Source of the DNA: JBBITI01 sp963735055
GTDB taxonomy: Bacteria > Chloroflexota > Dehalococcoidia > Dehalococcoidales > UBA2162
Length of the DNA stretch: 64,000 nt
Direction of reading: 5' to 3'
NCBI GenBank assembly: GCA_963735055.1
Contig: CAVTJN010000006.1
Location: 124,001-188,000 of the forward strand
The translations under genes and the position numbers were made by a program. Shown here piece by piece: positions 53,623-62,475 of this stretch. The notes beneath the pieces are model-generated. The model was not told where the DNA came from and did no database searches. It worked only from the letters and a program-made list of their open reading frames with translations. Numbering within the stretch: the stretch's first letter is position 1; every line of letters starts with the position of its first letter.

Positions 53623-55350
53623 ATGCCAGAGAGAGTCAGATGCGTCAACCCGGTGGGAATAGCCAATTCAGTTAACACCTATGGGCTTGCCCCCAGATTA
53701 AAGACGCTGGACGGAAAGAGTATCTGTCTCAGCATCTGCGGCGAGCCGGATATCACCATCCCACTCGAAAAGAGGCTGAAGAGCGACTACCCCGGTGTGA
53801 ACTGGAACGTGAAGAAGACCTACGGGCTCAATCCGGTCCGGCTATCCGATGAGGAGAAGAGGACAACGGACGCCTTGATCCAGGGTGTGGCGTGGTGAAG
53901 CAATGCCGTGTGGGAGCAGTTGCCCTACATTGCAGAGCTTGAAAAAGCAGGCACCCCAACCGTAGTCATCGATTTCGAAGACCAGGACAACATGCTCCGG
54001 CAGGAGGCGCTGGCGCGCGGCATCCCCAATGTCCGCTTCATCCATGCTTCGCGCACGCTGGCGGGCCCCGAAGATGTTGACCGGATGATGGACCCAATTA
54101 TCCAGGCGCTCACCAGCCCGTTGACCGAAAAAGAAAAGCAGTCCGGCCGGTGGGAGCCGCCGTGGCAGCGGATAATCTTCGAGGGCACGATGGACGAAGC
54201 GGAAGCTTTCTTCCATCAAACGGATTGGGTGCCCCACCCGGTGAACGCGCAAATCGCCAGGTACAGCGATGGGCTCCCAGTAAGGGTGCCCACCGAAGAG
54301 CGGGTGGCCGAAATGCTCAAGGGCACCAGCCACCGGCCGGATGAGGTCCTGGCTTTCCAGACCGAACGGGAAGACCGTCCCAAGGGGGACCCGGTGCGTT
54401 TCCACCCGATGAACTGGACGGCGACGGTGGAGAAGGTGGCCGCCTGTGCGGTGATGGCCGGCTGCAAACCGGAGTACCTGCCGGCAGTACTTGCCATCGC
54501 CGAGTCGGGCTGTTACATCGCGAGCACGCACACCTTCGGCCAGTGGCTCTGTGTGAGCGGGCCGTATGCCAAAGAGATCGGGATGAACAGCGGCTGCGGC
54601 ATGCTCGGCCCGGGCAGCGTCGCGAACTCAACCATCGGTCGAACCTACGAAATAATGGCCCGCAACCTGGGGGGCGCCATTCCCGGCGTTAACCGGATGA
54701 CCTGCATCGGCAGCCCCTTCGAGGGGAGCCGCTGCGGCGCGGAGAACGCCGACGGGCTGCCGCCGGGGTGGGAGGGACTGAATGAAGAGCGCGGCTTCAG
54801 GAAAGACGAGAGCATCATGCTGGTGATCCCGCACGTCAATGACGGTATCCGGGGAGTCCAGTTCTCGCCGGGTGGCTACCGGGCACTGCAGAAGAGCGGT
54901 CACGGCGGCATGGCCCGGAAGCTGGGGGTAAAGGGGCAGCCGGGACCGCACAACTGGCTGGAGTATATCGTGCCCGAATTATGGGCGGGGCGGGAGGGGG
55001 CCAAGACGATCATCATGGTGCCGGAGATGGCCCGGCACCTCTACGAATATGGCTTCAAGTCAAAGGCGGCAGTGTACGAGTGGCTCTGGAAGCAGAGTTT
55101 CATGCCGGTGGGACAGTTCCGGAACTTCTCCTGGGTGGACCTCAGTACCAATGGCTGGCTGGGAGTGGAACACACTTCGGGGAAGCACTGGAAGGAACTG
55201 CCCGATGACTACATGGTCCCGGCGGGAGGTTTTGATCCATCGTTCTTCTGCATCATCGTAGGCGGGGGAGATGAAGAAGTGAGCCACCAACTCAGTTCAC
55301 ACCGCCACCTCAACAAGGACCCGTTCTACAGCATAGACGCGTGGAGGTAG
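53623..55350 (+). CDS. UGSC-type selenoprotein 1 with long C-terminal domain (in-frame UGA at 53896)
   Basis: ATG 53623 behind GAGGAGGGGG opens a frame that meets TGA at 53896-53898 and continues in phase to TAG at 55350 (575 residues if read through). The N-terminal 120 residues fit the UGSC domain: GLAPRLKTLDGKSICLSICG, EPDITIPLEKRLKSDYPGV, then GVAW-U-SNAVWEQLPYIAEL and EKAGTPTVVIDF, where U stands in the place of the selenocysteine of UGSC proteins; the following G-S-C is S-N-A here. The C-terminal 450 residues have DGLPVRVPTEERVAEMLKGT, TATVEKVAACAVMAGCKPEY, EIGMNSGCGMLGPG and PGVNRMTCIGSPFEGSRC, a domain I do not recognise beyond its paralogues. No start signal follows the TGA. Reaction unknown. 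Confidence 0.85.
53900..53923 (+). promoter_or_regulatory. SECIS-like hairpin after UGA of selenoprotein 1
   Basis: Starting 2 nt after the TGA: GCAAU (53900-53904) pairs with GUUGC (53919-53923), a bulged A (53918), then GC/GC, and a loop containing GUGUGGG. Bacterial SECIS elements lie directly behind the UGA with a small G/U-rich loop; here the loop begins about 9 nt downstream, closer than the classic spacing. Confidence 0.5.
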
Positions 55351-55406
55351 TGCCTCGTAACAAGGCGGAGATAAGGTCAAACGATATACAGCAAGGAGAG
55401 AACAAT

Positions 55407-57131
55407 ATGGCAGAAAAAGTCAGGTGCCTGAATCCGGGAGGCATCGCCAACCAGATCAAGACATTCCCGTTGGCCCCGCGCCTCGACAGGCTCGACGGCA
55501 AGAACATCTGTCTCAGCATCTGCGGTGAGCCGGATATCACGATACCCCTGGAGAAGAAACTCAAGAGCGACTACCCCAGTGTCCGTTGGACGGTTAAGAA
55601 GACCTACGGCACCGACCCGGTCGAATTGTCGGACGAAGAGAGGAATACCACCGATGCCCTTGTTCAGGGGGTGGCGTGGTGAAGCGGCGCCGTGTGGAGG
55701 CAGTTGCCTTACATAGCAGAGCTTGAGAGGGCCGGCATTCCGACAGTCACCATCGACTTCGAGGACCAGGACAACATGATCCAGGAGGAGGCGCTGGCGC
55801 AAGGCGTTCCTGCCGTTCGTTACGTCCACGCCTCACGCACGCTTCCAGGACCGCAGGACGTCGACCAGCTGATCGCCCCGGTCCTCGAGGCACTAACCCG
55901 TCCGCTGACGGACAAGGAAAAGGAGAGCGGCACCTGGCAACCGCCCTGGAGCCGGATAATCTTCGAGGGGACAATGGATGAAGCCGAAGCGTTCTTTCAC
56001 CAGACCGAATTCGTTCCCCATCCGGTGAATGCCCAGATTGCCAAGTACACTGATGGGCTTCCCATCAGAGTGCCCACCGAAGAGCGGGTGGCGGAAATGC
56101 TCAAAGGCACGAGCCATAAACCCGATGAGCTGTTGACGTACCAATCGGACAAGGGAAGACGGAAGAAGGGCGACGCCGTGTTGTTCCATCCGATGAACTG
56201 GACGGCAACGGTTGAGAAGGTGGCGACCTGTGCGGTGATGGCGGGCTGCAAGCCGGAGTACCTTCCGGCGGTGCTGGCCATCGCCGAATCCGGGTGCCAG
56301 ATCGGCAGCACCCACTCGTTCGGCCATTGGCTGTGTGTGAGCGGACCGTATGCGAAAGAGGTCGGCATGAACAGCGGCTGCGGGATGCTCGGCCCGGGCA
56401 GCGTCCCCAACGCCACCATCGGGCGAGCTTACGAGATAATCGCCCGTAACCTGGGCGGGGCAATTCCCGGCGTGAACCGGATGACCAGTATCGGCAGCCC
56501 GTTCGAGGGCAGCCGCTGCTGCGCCGAGAACGCCGAGGGGCTTCCTCCGGGATGGCAGGGACTGAACGAAGAACGCGGCTACAAGAAAGACGAGAGCATT
56601 GTCATGGTCATGTCCCACGTCAACGATGGCATCCGGGGCGTTCAATTCTCACCGGGTGGCTACCGGGCGCTGCAGAAGAGCGGCCATGGCGGTATCGCCC
56701 GGAAACTGGGGGTGAAAGGCATTCCGGGGCCGCACAACTGGCTGGAGTATATCGTGCCTGAATTCTGGGCCGGCCGGGAGGGGCCAAAAACGATCATCAT
56801 GGTACCGGAGATGGCCCGGCACCTCTACGAATACGGCTTCAAATCGAAGGAGGCCGTGTACGAGTGGCTGTGGAAGAAGAGCTTCATGCCGGTGGGACAA
56901 TACCGGAACTTCTCCTGGGTGGACCTCACCACGAACGGCTGGATGGGAATAGAGCAGACGTCCGGAAAACACTGGAAAGAACTGCCGGACGATTACATGG
57001 TCCCGGCCGGCGGCATGGAACCGTCCAACTTCTGCATTATCGTCGGGGGCGGGGACGAAGAGGTGAGCCACCAGTTGAGCGGGCACCGTTTCTTTACCGA
57101 TCCCTTCTACAGCATCGACGCATGGCGTTAG
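55407..57131 (+). CDS. UGSC-type selenoprotein 2 (paralogue of selenoprotein 1; in-frame UGA at 55680)
   Basis: ATG 55407 (CAAGGAGAGAAC upstream) gives MAEKVRCLNPGGIANQIKTF, the frame reaches TGA at 55680-55682 and continues in phase to TAG 57131 (574 residues). Around the UGA: GVAW-U-SGAVWRQLPYIAEL then ERAGIPTVTIDF. It is closely similar to selenoprotein 1 over its whole length (PTEERVAEMLKGTSH, TATVEKVATCAVMAGCKPEY, EVGMNSGCGMLGPG), so the pair arose by tandem duplication; both keep the UGA. M-T-C in the first copy is M-T-S here, while C-C-A-E-N gains a Cys. Function unknown. Confidence 0.85.
55684..55707 (+). promoter_or_regulatory. SECIS-like hairpin after UGA of selenoprotein 2
   Basis: GCGGC (55684-55688) pairs with GUUGC (55703-55707), bulged A at 55702, then GCC/GGC, loop GUGUGGA. 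It occupies the same place as the hairpin of selenoprotein 1; four differences between the two all keep or improve pairing. Confidence 0.5.
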
Positions 57132-57161
57132 TCAGCCACGAGATTAAAGGAAGAAAGATCA

Positions 57162-58430
57162 ATGAGTGCAAGAAAACGTGAGACGGCCTGGCCGCTGCCC
57201 CACTCAGAGCCTGAAGAGGTGGGGGTCTCTTCGAACCGGTTGGCCCGTATCGGTACTGACCTGGAACGGTTCATAAGAGCGAAACGGGCCCCCAACTTCG
57301 TGACTCTGGTGGCGAGGCACGGCAAGATCGTTCATTACCAGGCCCAGGGGTATATGGACTTCGAAAGTAAGACGCCTGCAGGGCCGGACACGATCTACCG
57401 GCTCTGGTCCAATACCAAGCCCATCACCGGAGTGGCCACGATGATCTGCGTGGAGGATGGTCTCCTCACTCTCGATGACCCGGTCTGGAAGTACATCCCG
57501 GCGTTCAAGAACCAGCGCGTCCGGGCCCCGGCAGGACAAGGGCCGATGCTCGGTACCCCTACCGTACCGGTAAACAGGGACGTCACCATCCGAGACTGCC
57601 TACGCAACACCACCGGCATCACTACGGCACGGCGGGCGCCCCTGAACTATCTGACGGAATTCAAGGATATTGTCTCGAAGTCAGGCCTGCTAAGCAGCCC
57701 GGCGGCGGCCGCCAACCTAAGAGAGAGGCTTGATGCCCTGGCGCGATTGCCGCTGGAATCGCAGCCGGGGACTCAGTTCGAGTACCAGGTCGGCTATCCC
57801 GTCGCCGGGGTGGTGCTGGAGACGGTCACCGGTCAAACGCTTGAAGAGTTCTACCAGAAGCGCATCTTCCGACCGCTCGGCATGAAGGATTCCTCATTCT
57901 ATCTCGAAAAGAGCAAACTGGGGCGGTTTCCGACCCTCTACGGCCCGGTCGAGGAACATGGAAAATGGAAACTGGCAGTCAACGAAGAGCCGTCGAAGAG
58001 CGAGAAGGTAATTGGACCGAGGTCCTACTTCGAAGCGGGCGGAGGCGGTGGGGGGGTGCTGTCGACGGCGGCCGATTACGCTCGATTCGCTCAAATGCTG
58101 TTGAACAAAGGTGAGTTGGACGGAGTCCGTATTTTGAGCCGCAAGAGCGTGGAGTTGATGACGAGCAGCCACACCGGTGATATCGATGTGATGGGCAGGC
58201 CGGGCTTCGGATTCGGGATGGGGGTCGGGGTCTACCAGGGTGGCGGAATTCCCATTAACCGGTCGGCGGGCACATTCGGTTGGGGTGGCGCGGCGGGCAC
58301 CACGTTTTTTGTGGACCCCCGGGAAGACCTGTTTGCCATATGCTTCACTCAGGTGTTCATGCATCAGGTTATGCCCGGAAATACTTACCAGGAGGAATTC
58401 GAGCGCCTAGTGTACGAGTCGTTAGTTTAG
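57162..58430 (+). CDS. Serine hydrolase, class C beta-lactamase/esterase family
   Basis: 422 residues. IYRLWSNTKPITGVATMICV contains the S-x-x-K motif (Ser83, Lys86). The second element is FEYQVGYPVAG with Tyr in the Y-x-N position (Y-Q-V), and FGWGGAAGT stands for the third (H/K-x-G) motif, with W-G-G as in many esterases of this family. No signal peptide, so it is cytoplasmic and more likely an esterase, amidase or lactonase than a beta-lactamase. It lies between selenoprotein 2 and 3 with short spacers (30 and 57 nt), so it should act in the same pathway. AAAGGAAGAAAG precedes the ATG. Confidence 0.88.
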   Translation: MSARKRETAWPLPHSEPEEVGVSSNRLARIGTDLERFIRAKRAPNFVTLVARHGKIVHYQAQGYMDFESKTPAGPDTIYRLWSNTKPITGVATMICVEDGLLTLDDPVWKYIPAFKNQRVRAPAGQGPMLGTPTVPVNRDVTIRDCLRNTTGITTARRAPLNYLTEFKDIVSKSGLLSSPAAAANLRERLDALARLPLESQPGTQFEYQVGYPVAGVVLETVTGQTLEEFYQKRIFRPLGMKDSSFYLEKSKLGRFPTLYGPVEEHGKWKLAVNEEPSKSEKVIGPRSYFEAGGGGGGVLSTAADYARFAQMLLNKGELDGVRILSRKSVELMTSSHTGDIDVMGRPGFGFGMGVGVYQGGGIPINRSAGTFGWGGAAGTTFFVDPREDLFAICFTQVFMHQVMPGNTYQEEFERLVYESLV

Positions 58431-58487
58431 AAGAGATAAATGGAGTAGACTTGGGCAACGAATGTGTGAACCGATGAGGAGGGTAGT

Positions 58488-60176
58488 ATGGCACGGTACA
58501 CAGTCCTAGACCCGAGAGGACAGCCCAGCGGGCTTTTCGGGCAGAGCCTAACACCCGAGTCGCGCCCCGGCGATATACAGGACCCGTTCAACCAGCCGAA
58601 GGGTGAAGTCAGACCGGTACACATGGCCCCGCGGCGCGGCGGTCTGGAGGGGAAGACCGTCTACCTTGTTGAGACCGGATTCGCCGGCAGTTGGGACTTC
58701 ATGCAGGAAGTCGAGGCCTGGTTCGGCCGCAACATGCCGGGGGTAAAGACGGTATTGAAGCGAAAGCAGGGCACGATGTTTACGAACGACCCGGCGCTGT
58801 GGGACGAGATCAAGGCGAAAGGAGACGGCGCCATACTGGGGGTCGGAGGCTGAGACGGCTGTTCGGCGAGTCTCGCCGAGTTCGCCCGAAATCTCGAAGA
58901 CCGTGGCGTGCCGACCGCCCCGATGGTCACTGCCAGGTTTGCCGATTTCATAACATTGAACAGCCAGGCGCACGGAATGACGCTGCGTTTCAGTTATCCG
59001 CCACACCCGGTGGCCTTTGTGCCACGCGAGGTGCTCCACGGTTACATCGACAGTGACGACCCGGTGACGGGCCGCCCACTGATGCAAGAATTGGTGGACG
59101 CCCTCACTCTGCCACTCACGGAAGAAGAGAAACACCCGGTCATTGTAAGAAGCGCCCGACACGACCGGCTCCTACCGCCCGACACCGAGGAGAATCTGAG
59201 CCGGCTATTCCTGGAGAACGCGTGGACTGATGGCCTGCCCATCGTGCTGCCGACCGAAAAGCGCGTGGCCGAAATGCTGACCGGGACAGACCACGACCCG
59301 CAGGAAGTGGTGGGCCGGATGGCGGTCACGACCCACGAGGAGAGATACGAATACACGGTGGAGAAAGTGGCGGTGAACGCGGTGATGGCCGGGTGCAGGC
59401 CGGAACATTTGCCGGTGATCCTGGCGCTGGCCGCCTCGAACCAGGCATCAATGCCCAGCTCGACGACGTCCTTCATCAGCATGGTGGTGGTGAACGGCCC
59501 GGTACGCAACGAGATAGGCATGAATTGCAGCTCGGGGGCGCTCAGCCCCTTCAACTTCGCCAACTCGGTCATCGGCCGGGCCTGGACGCTCATGAGTATC
59601 AACCTCGGCAACGCCAAAATCGCCGAGAATTTCACCGCCAGCACCGGCAACAACGTCAACTATAACAATATGTGCTGCGGGGAGAATGAAGAGCTCAGCA
59701 TCTGGGAACCCTTCCACGTCCAAAAAGGTTTCAAAGCCGATGAGAGCACGGTCAGCCTGTTCCGGGGCTGGACCGTGGTCGGTTTCGGCGACGGCCACGC
59801 AAACCGGATGGCTCAGGTGATCAAGGGGTTGGGGCTGGGAGGGGCCACTTTCATCGTCGATCCCCTGGCGGCGAAGAACCTCAGGAATGAAGGCTTCACG
59901 ACCAAGCAGGAGTTGGCCGCCTACCTGGCAGAGAACGGAAAGACGGATGGGCCGAGAATGCGCCCGCTGACCGCCGACGGCATCAGCTTCGTGGTGGTCG
60001 GAGGAGAATGGAATCCGTTCTGGATGACGACGGACTTCCACTACGTCCGTACGCTGCCTGTTGACAAGTGGATACCCAAGAACGGCATAAAGAAGGACGC
60101 CAGACCGCTCAGGATGCCGTCCCCGATGGACTGCAGGGACGGCACGTGCGGACTGCCCGGGAGAGGTGCTCACTGA
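58488..60176 (+). CDS. UGSC-type selenoprotein 3 (in-frame UGA at 58851)
   Basis: ATG 58488 (GATGAGGAGGG upstream). The frame reaches TGA at 58851-58853 and continues in phase to TGA at 60174-60176 (562 residues). N-terminal UGSC features: MARYTVLDPRGQPSGLFG, GLEGKTVYLVETGFAGSWDF, then AILGVGG-U-DGCSASLAEFA and LEDRGVPTAPMV. U-D-G-C is close to U-G-S-C, with a Cys three residues after U. The C-terminal part matches selenoproteins 1 and 2: DGLPIVLPTEKRVAEMLTGT, YTVEKVAVNAVMAGCRPEHL, NEIGMNCSSGALSPFNFANS. The protein ends MDCRDGTCGLPGRGAH, with a C-x4-C pair absent from the other two. More divergent than the tandem pair. Reaction unknown. Confidence 0.87.
58864..58878 (+). promoter_or_regulatory. 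SECIS-like hairpin after UGA of selenoprotein 3
   Basis: CGGCG (58864-58868) and CGCCG (58874-58878) form a perfect 5-bp stem with loop AGUCU. The apical G lies 17 nt after the UGA, and the A-G-U-C-U loop is close to the A-G-G-U-C-U apex of the E. coli fdhF SECIS. Of the three it looks most like a textbook bacterial SECIS. Confidence 0.6.
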
Positions 60177-60237
60177 CGCTGAGCGGATTCCATCGAACCC
60201 TGGGGATCGAGACTACTTAAAGCCAAAGGAGGCTGCC

Positions 60238-61200
60238 ATGAGTTGGGTGCTTGATGTGGGCCCGCTGGCCATGGACAAGACGAAGCTGAAGAGGGGCGCG
60301 CTGGCGGGCGAGGTGGCGGTCATCACCGGTGCCGCCGGCAATGTTGGACTTGGTACGGCAAGGAGTCTGGCGTGGTTGGGGGCGAAGGTGGTCGTCACCG
60401 ACGTCTTTCCCGGACCGGGCAAAGCCGCCGAGGAGCTCATCAACAAGGAAAACAAACCGGGCACGGCCTTATTCGTGGAGACCGACGTTTCCGACGAGGC
60501 CTCCATGAAGGCCATGGCGCAGAAAGCCTTTGACACGTTCGGCAAGGTGGATATCCTGGTGAACAACGCCATGGACATGTCGATGGGGGCGCCGATCCTG
60601 AAGTCCACAGTCAAGCAGCTGGACCGCCAGTACGAGATAGCGGCGCGCGGTACGCTCCTTGGGATACTGCTTTTCGTGCCGGAAATGCAGCGCAGGCGGC
60701 ACGGGGTGGTTGCCTACTCGTCGACTGCTTTCATGTATCCGCCGGGGCCGGCCAACTACTGTGCGGCAAAGTCGGCCGCCACTTCCATCATGATGTCGGT
60801 GGCCAACGAACTGGGACCGGTGAAGGAGAGCGGAGTGGCCGTCTTCACCTTCATTCCGGCCGGCGTGGGCTGGCCACGCAGCGGGCGGAGACCTGCCGCC
60901 GAGCCGAGGCCGTCAGCGCCGCCGCTGCGGGCGATGGGCGGCTACGACGGGATGATCCCACCTGAAGACGGAGGGGCGGCATTGGCCTACTGCATCACCC
61001 GGGCGGCTGAGTTGCACGGTTCGGGCGTAACCGTTCAACAAGCGCTACGGCAGATGGACTGGCCTTTTCCCAGGCCCGAAACGGTACACAGCACCGATTT
61101 TCAACGAATCGATGACATGGCTTTGACGATGGTGTTCTCAATCATGGGACCGGGCTTCCCGGACCCGAAGGTACCCCTGAGGCCGATTAACCGCGGGTAG
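60238..61200 (+). CDS. Short-chain dehydrogenase/reductase
   Basis: From ATG 60238 (AAAGGAGGCTGCC) 320 residues. An N-terminal extension MSWVLDVGPLAMDKTKLKRG precedes GEVAVITGAAGNVGLGTARS (T-G-x-x-x-x-x-G). NNAMD, YSSTAFM and ANYCAAKSAA (Y-x-x-x-K) are the SDR catalytic elements. The C-terminus is longer than usual, with GMIPPEDGGAALAYCITRAA. Likely NAD(P)-dependent oxidation or reduction of a hydroxy/keto intermediate. It closes the first transcription unit of the selenoprotein region; about 50 nt downstream a new promoter starts. Confidence 0.87.
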   Translation: MSWVLDVGPLAMDKTKLKRGALAGEVAVITGAAGNVGLGTARSLAWLGAKVVVTDVFPGPGKAAEELINKENKPGTALFVETDVSDEASMKAMAQKAFDTFGKVDILVNNAMDMSMGAPILKSTVKQLDRQYEIAARGTLLGILLFVPEMQRRRHGVVAYSSTAFMYPPGPANYCAAKSAATSIMMSVANELGPVKESGVAVFTFIPAGVGWPRSGRRPAAEPRPSAPPLRAMGGYDGMIPPEDGGAALAYCITRAAELHGSGVTVQQALRQMDWPFPRPETVHSTDFQRIDDMALTMVFSIMGPGFPDPKVPLRPINRG

Positions 61201-61250
61201 AGGGACCGGTGCGACCTGGTAGTTGTTATCGGGCAGAGGTTCATGGAGCA

Positions 61251-61279
61251 TTGACAGGTGCCATACCCGGTGTTACAAT
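61251..61279 (+). promoter_or_regulatory. Sigma-70-type promoter of the ABC transporter operon
   Basis: TTGACA (61251-61256), 17-nt spacer, TACAAT (61274-61279), a near-consensus promoter. The leader to the GTG at 61498 is about 210 nt and holds the operator-like palindrome at 61294. Confidence 0.75.
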
Positions 61280-61293
61280 CCGGGCCAGAGTCG

Positions 61294-61314
61294 AATCCGA
61301 ACTGTCGGATACGA
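61294..61314. promoter_or_regulatory. Operator-like palindrome shared with the CoA-transferase promoter
   Basis: AATCCGA (61294-61300), ACTG, TCGGATACGA (61305-61314). The right half is identical over 10 nt to the right half at 51634-51643 and the left half differs in one base; the spacer is 4 instead of 3 nt. It sits 15 nt after the -10 box. Suggests joint control with the CoA-transferase/selenoprotein operon. Confidence 0.55.
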
Positions 61315-61497
61315 CATGTCGCAGCACAATACCCACCGCCATTGCCCGGGTTGGAGTAGGCGCCTCCGGGTGAATGACGAGGCGGGCGTCAGGCGAACTC
61401 GGGTCCGACGGGACAAGGCAACCACAGGCAATCCCCGAATTTTCGATAGGGGACAAGTTCGGGGGTATGCGGGACTCAGTGTGAAAAGGAAAGTGCC

Positions 61498-62460
61498 GTG
61501 CGTGCATACATGATTCGGCGAATCCTGCTGATCATTCCCACCCTCCTGCTGGTGACTATGATCGTCTTCCTGAGTGTTCGCTTCATCCCGGGGGACGTTA
61601 TCGACCAGCTGGTCTCCGAGATCAACGTCGAGAATGTGATGAGTCACGAAGATGCCCGTGCGCAGATTGAGGCGCGGCTCGGTCTCGACACGCCAGTCCA
61701 TGCCCAGTACTTGAAGTGGCTCTCAGGAGTGGTCCGCGGTGACCTTGGCACCTCGATGCGGAACGACCGCTCCATCACCACGGATTTCCTCGCCAAAGTA
61801 CCCATATCGATCGAGCTGGGCCTATGGGCGATGATCACCGGTCTGGTGATCGCTTTGCCCATCGGGATCTACTCAGCCATTCGGCAGGATACGTGGGGGG
61901 ACTACTTTGGGCGGACGGCTGCCATTCTGATGATGTCGGTGCCGGGCTTCTGGATCATGACGATGGTGATCGTATTCCCCGCGATCTGGTGGGGATGGGT
62001 CCCGCCGATGGAGTACATTCCCATTGGCAAAGACGCCCTGGGGAATGCCATCCAGTTTGGTATTCCGGGGTTTATCATGGGGGCGAGTTTTTCCGGGGGA
62101 TTGATGAGAATCGTGCGCACCCTGATGCTGGAGGTGCTGCGGCAGGACTATATCCGTACCGCCTGGGCGAAGGGTCTTTCCGAGCGGGTGGTCATCGTCC
62201 GGCACGCCCTCAAGAACGCATTGATACCGGTGGTTACCATCGTCGGCATGGGGCTGCCGACGCTGATCGCCGGCGCCGTGGTTACCGAGCAGATCTTTAA
62301 TCTCCCGGGCACGGGGCGCTACCTGTTCGACGCCATCAACCGGCGGGACTACCCGATCATTTCGGCGATGAACCTGATGCTGGCCACGCTCGTCCTCTTC
62401 TGCAACCTGGCAGTTGACCTGACTTACGCATGGCTCGATCCCAGAGTGCAGTACCGATAG
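61498..62460 (+). CDS. Peptide-type ABC transporter permease (DppB-like)
   Basis: 320 residues, six membrane spans. YMIRRILLIIPTLLLVTMIV at the N-terminus, HAQYLKWLSGVVRGDLGTSM in the first periplasmic loop, and QDYIRTAWAKGLSERVVIVR (the EAA-type cytoplasmic loop that contacts the ATPase) are typical for DppB/OppB permeases. GTG 61498 is the chosen start (GGAAAGTGCC upstream). First gene of the transporter operon; DppC-like permease follows after 15 nt. ATPase genes, if encoded here, would be outside the window. Confidence 0.92.
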   Translation: MRAYMIRRILLIIPTLLLVTMIVFLSVRFIPGDVIDQLVSEINVENVMSHEDARAQIEARLGLDTPVHAQYLKWLSGVVRGDLGTSMRNDRSITTDFLAKVPISIELGLWAMITGLVIALPIGIYSAIRQDTWGDYFGRTAAILMMSVPGFWIMTMVIVFPAIWWGWVPPMEYIPIGKDALGNAIQFGIPGFIMGASFSGGLMRIVRTLMLEVLRQDYIRTAWAKGLSERVVIVRHALKNALIPVVTIVGMGLPTLIAGAVVTEQIFNLPGTGRYLFDAINRRDYPIISAMNLMLATLVLFCNLAVDLTYAWLDPRVQYR

Positions 62461-62475
62461 CGGAGGGAGAAGGGG

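Noticed and set aside
53908..55350. Separate gene downstream of the first TGA (and likewise 55692-57131 and 58908-60176)
   Set aside because: No ribosome-binding site or plausible start after the TGA, and the N-terminal domain fold runs across it; a single UGA-containing gene is far more economical.
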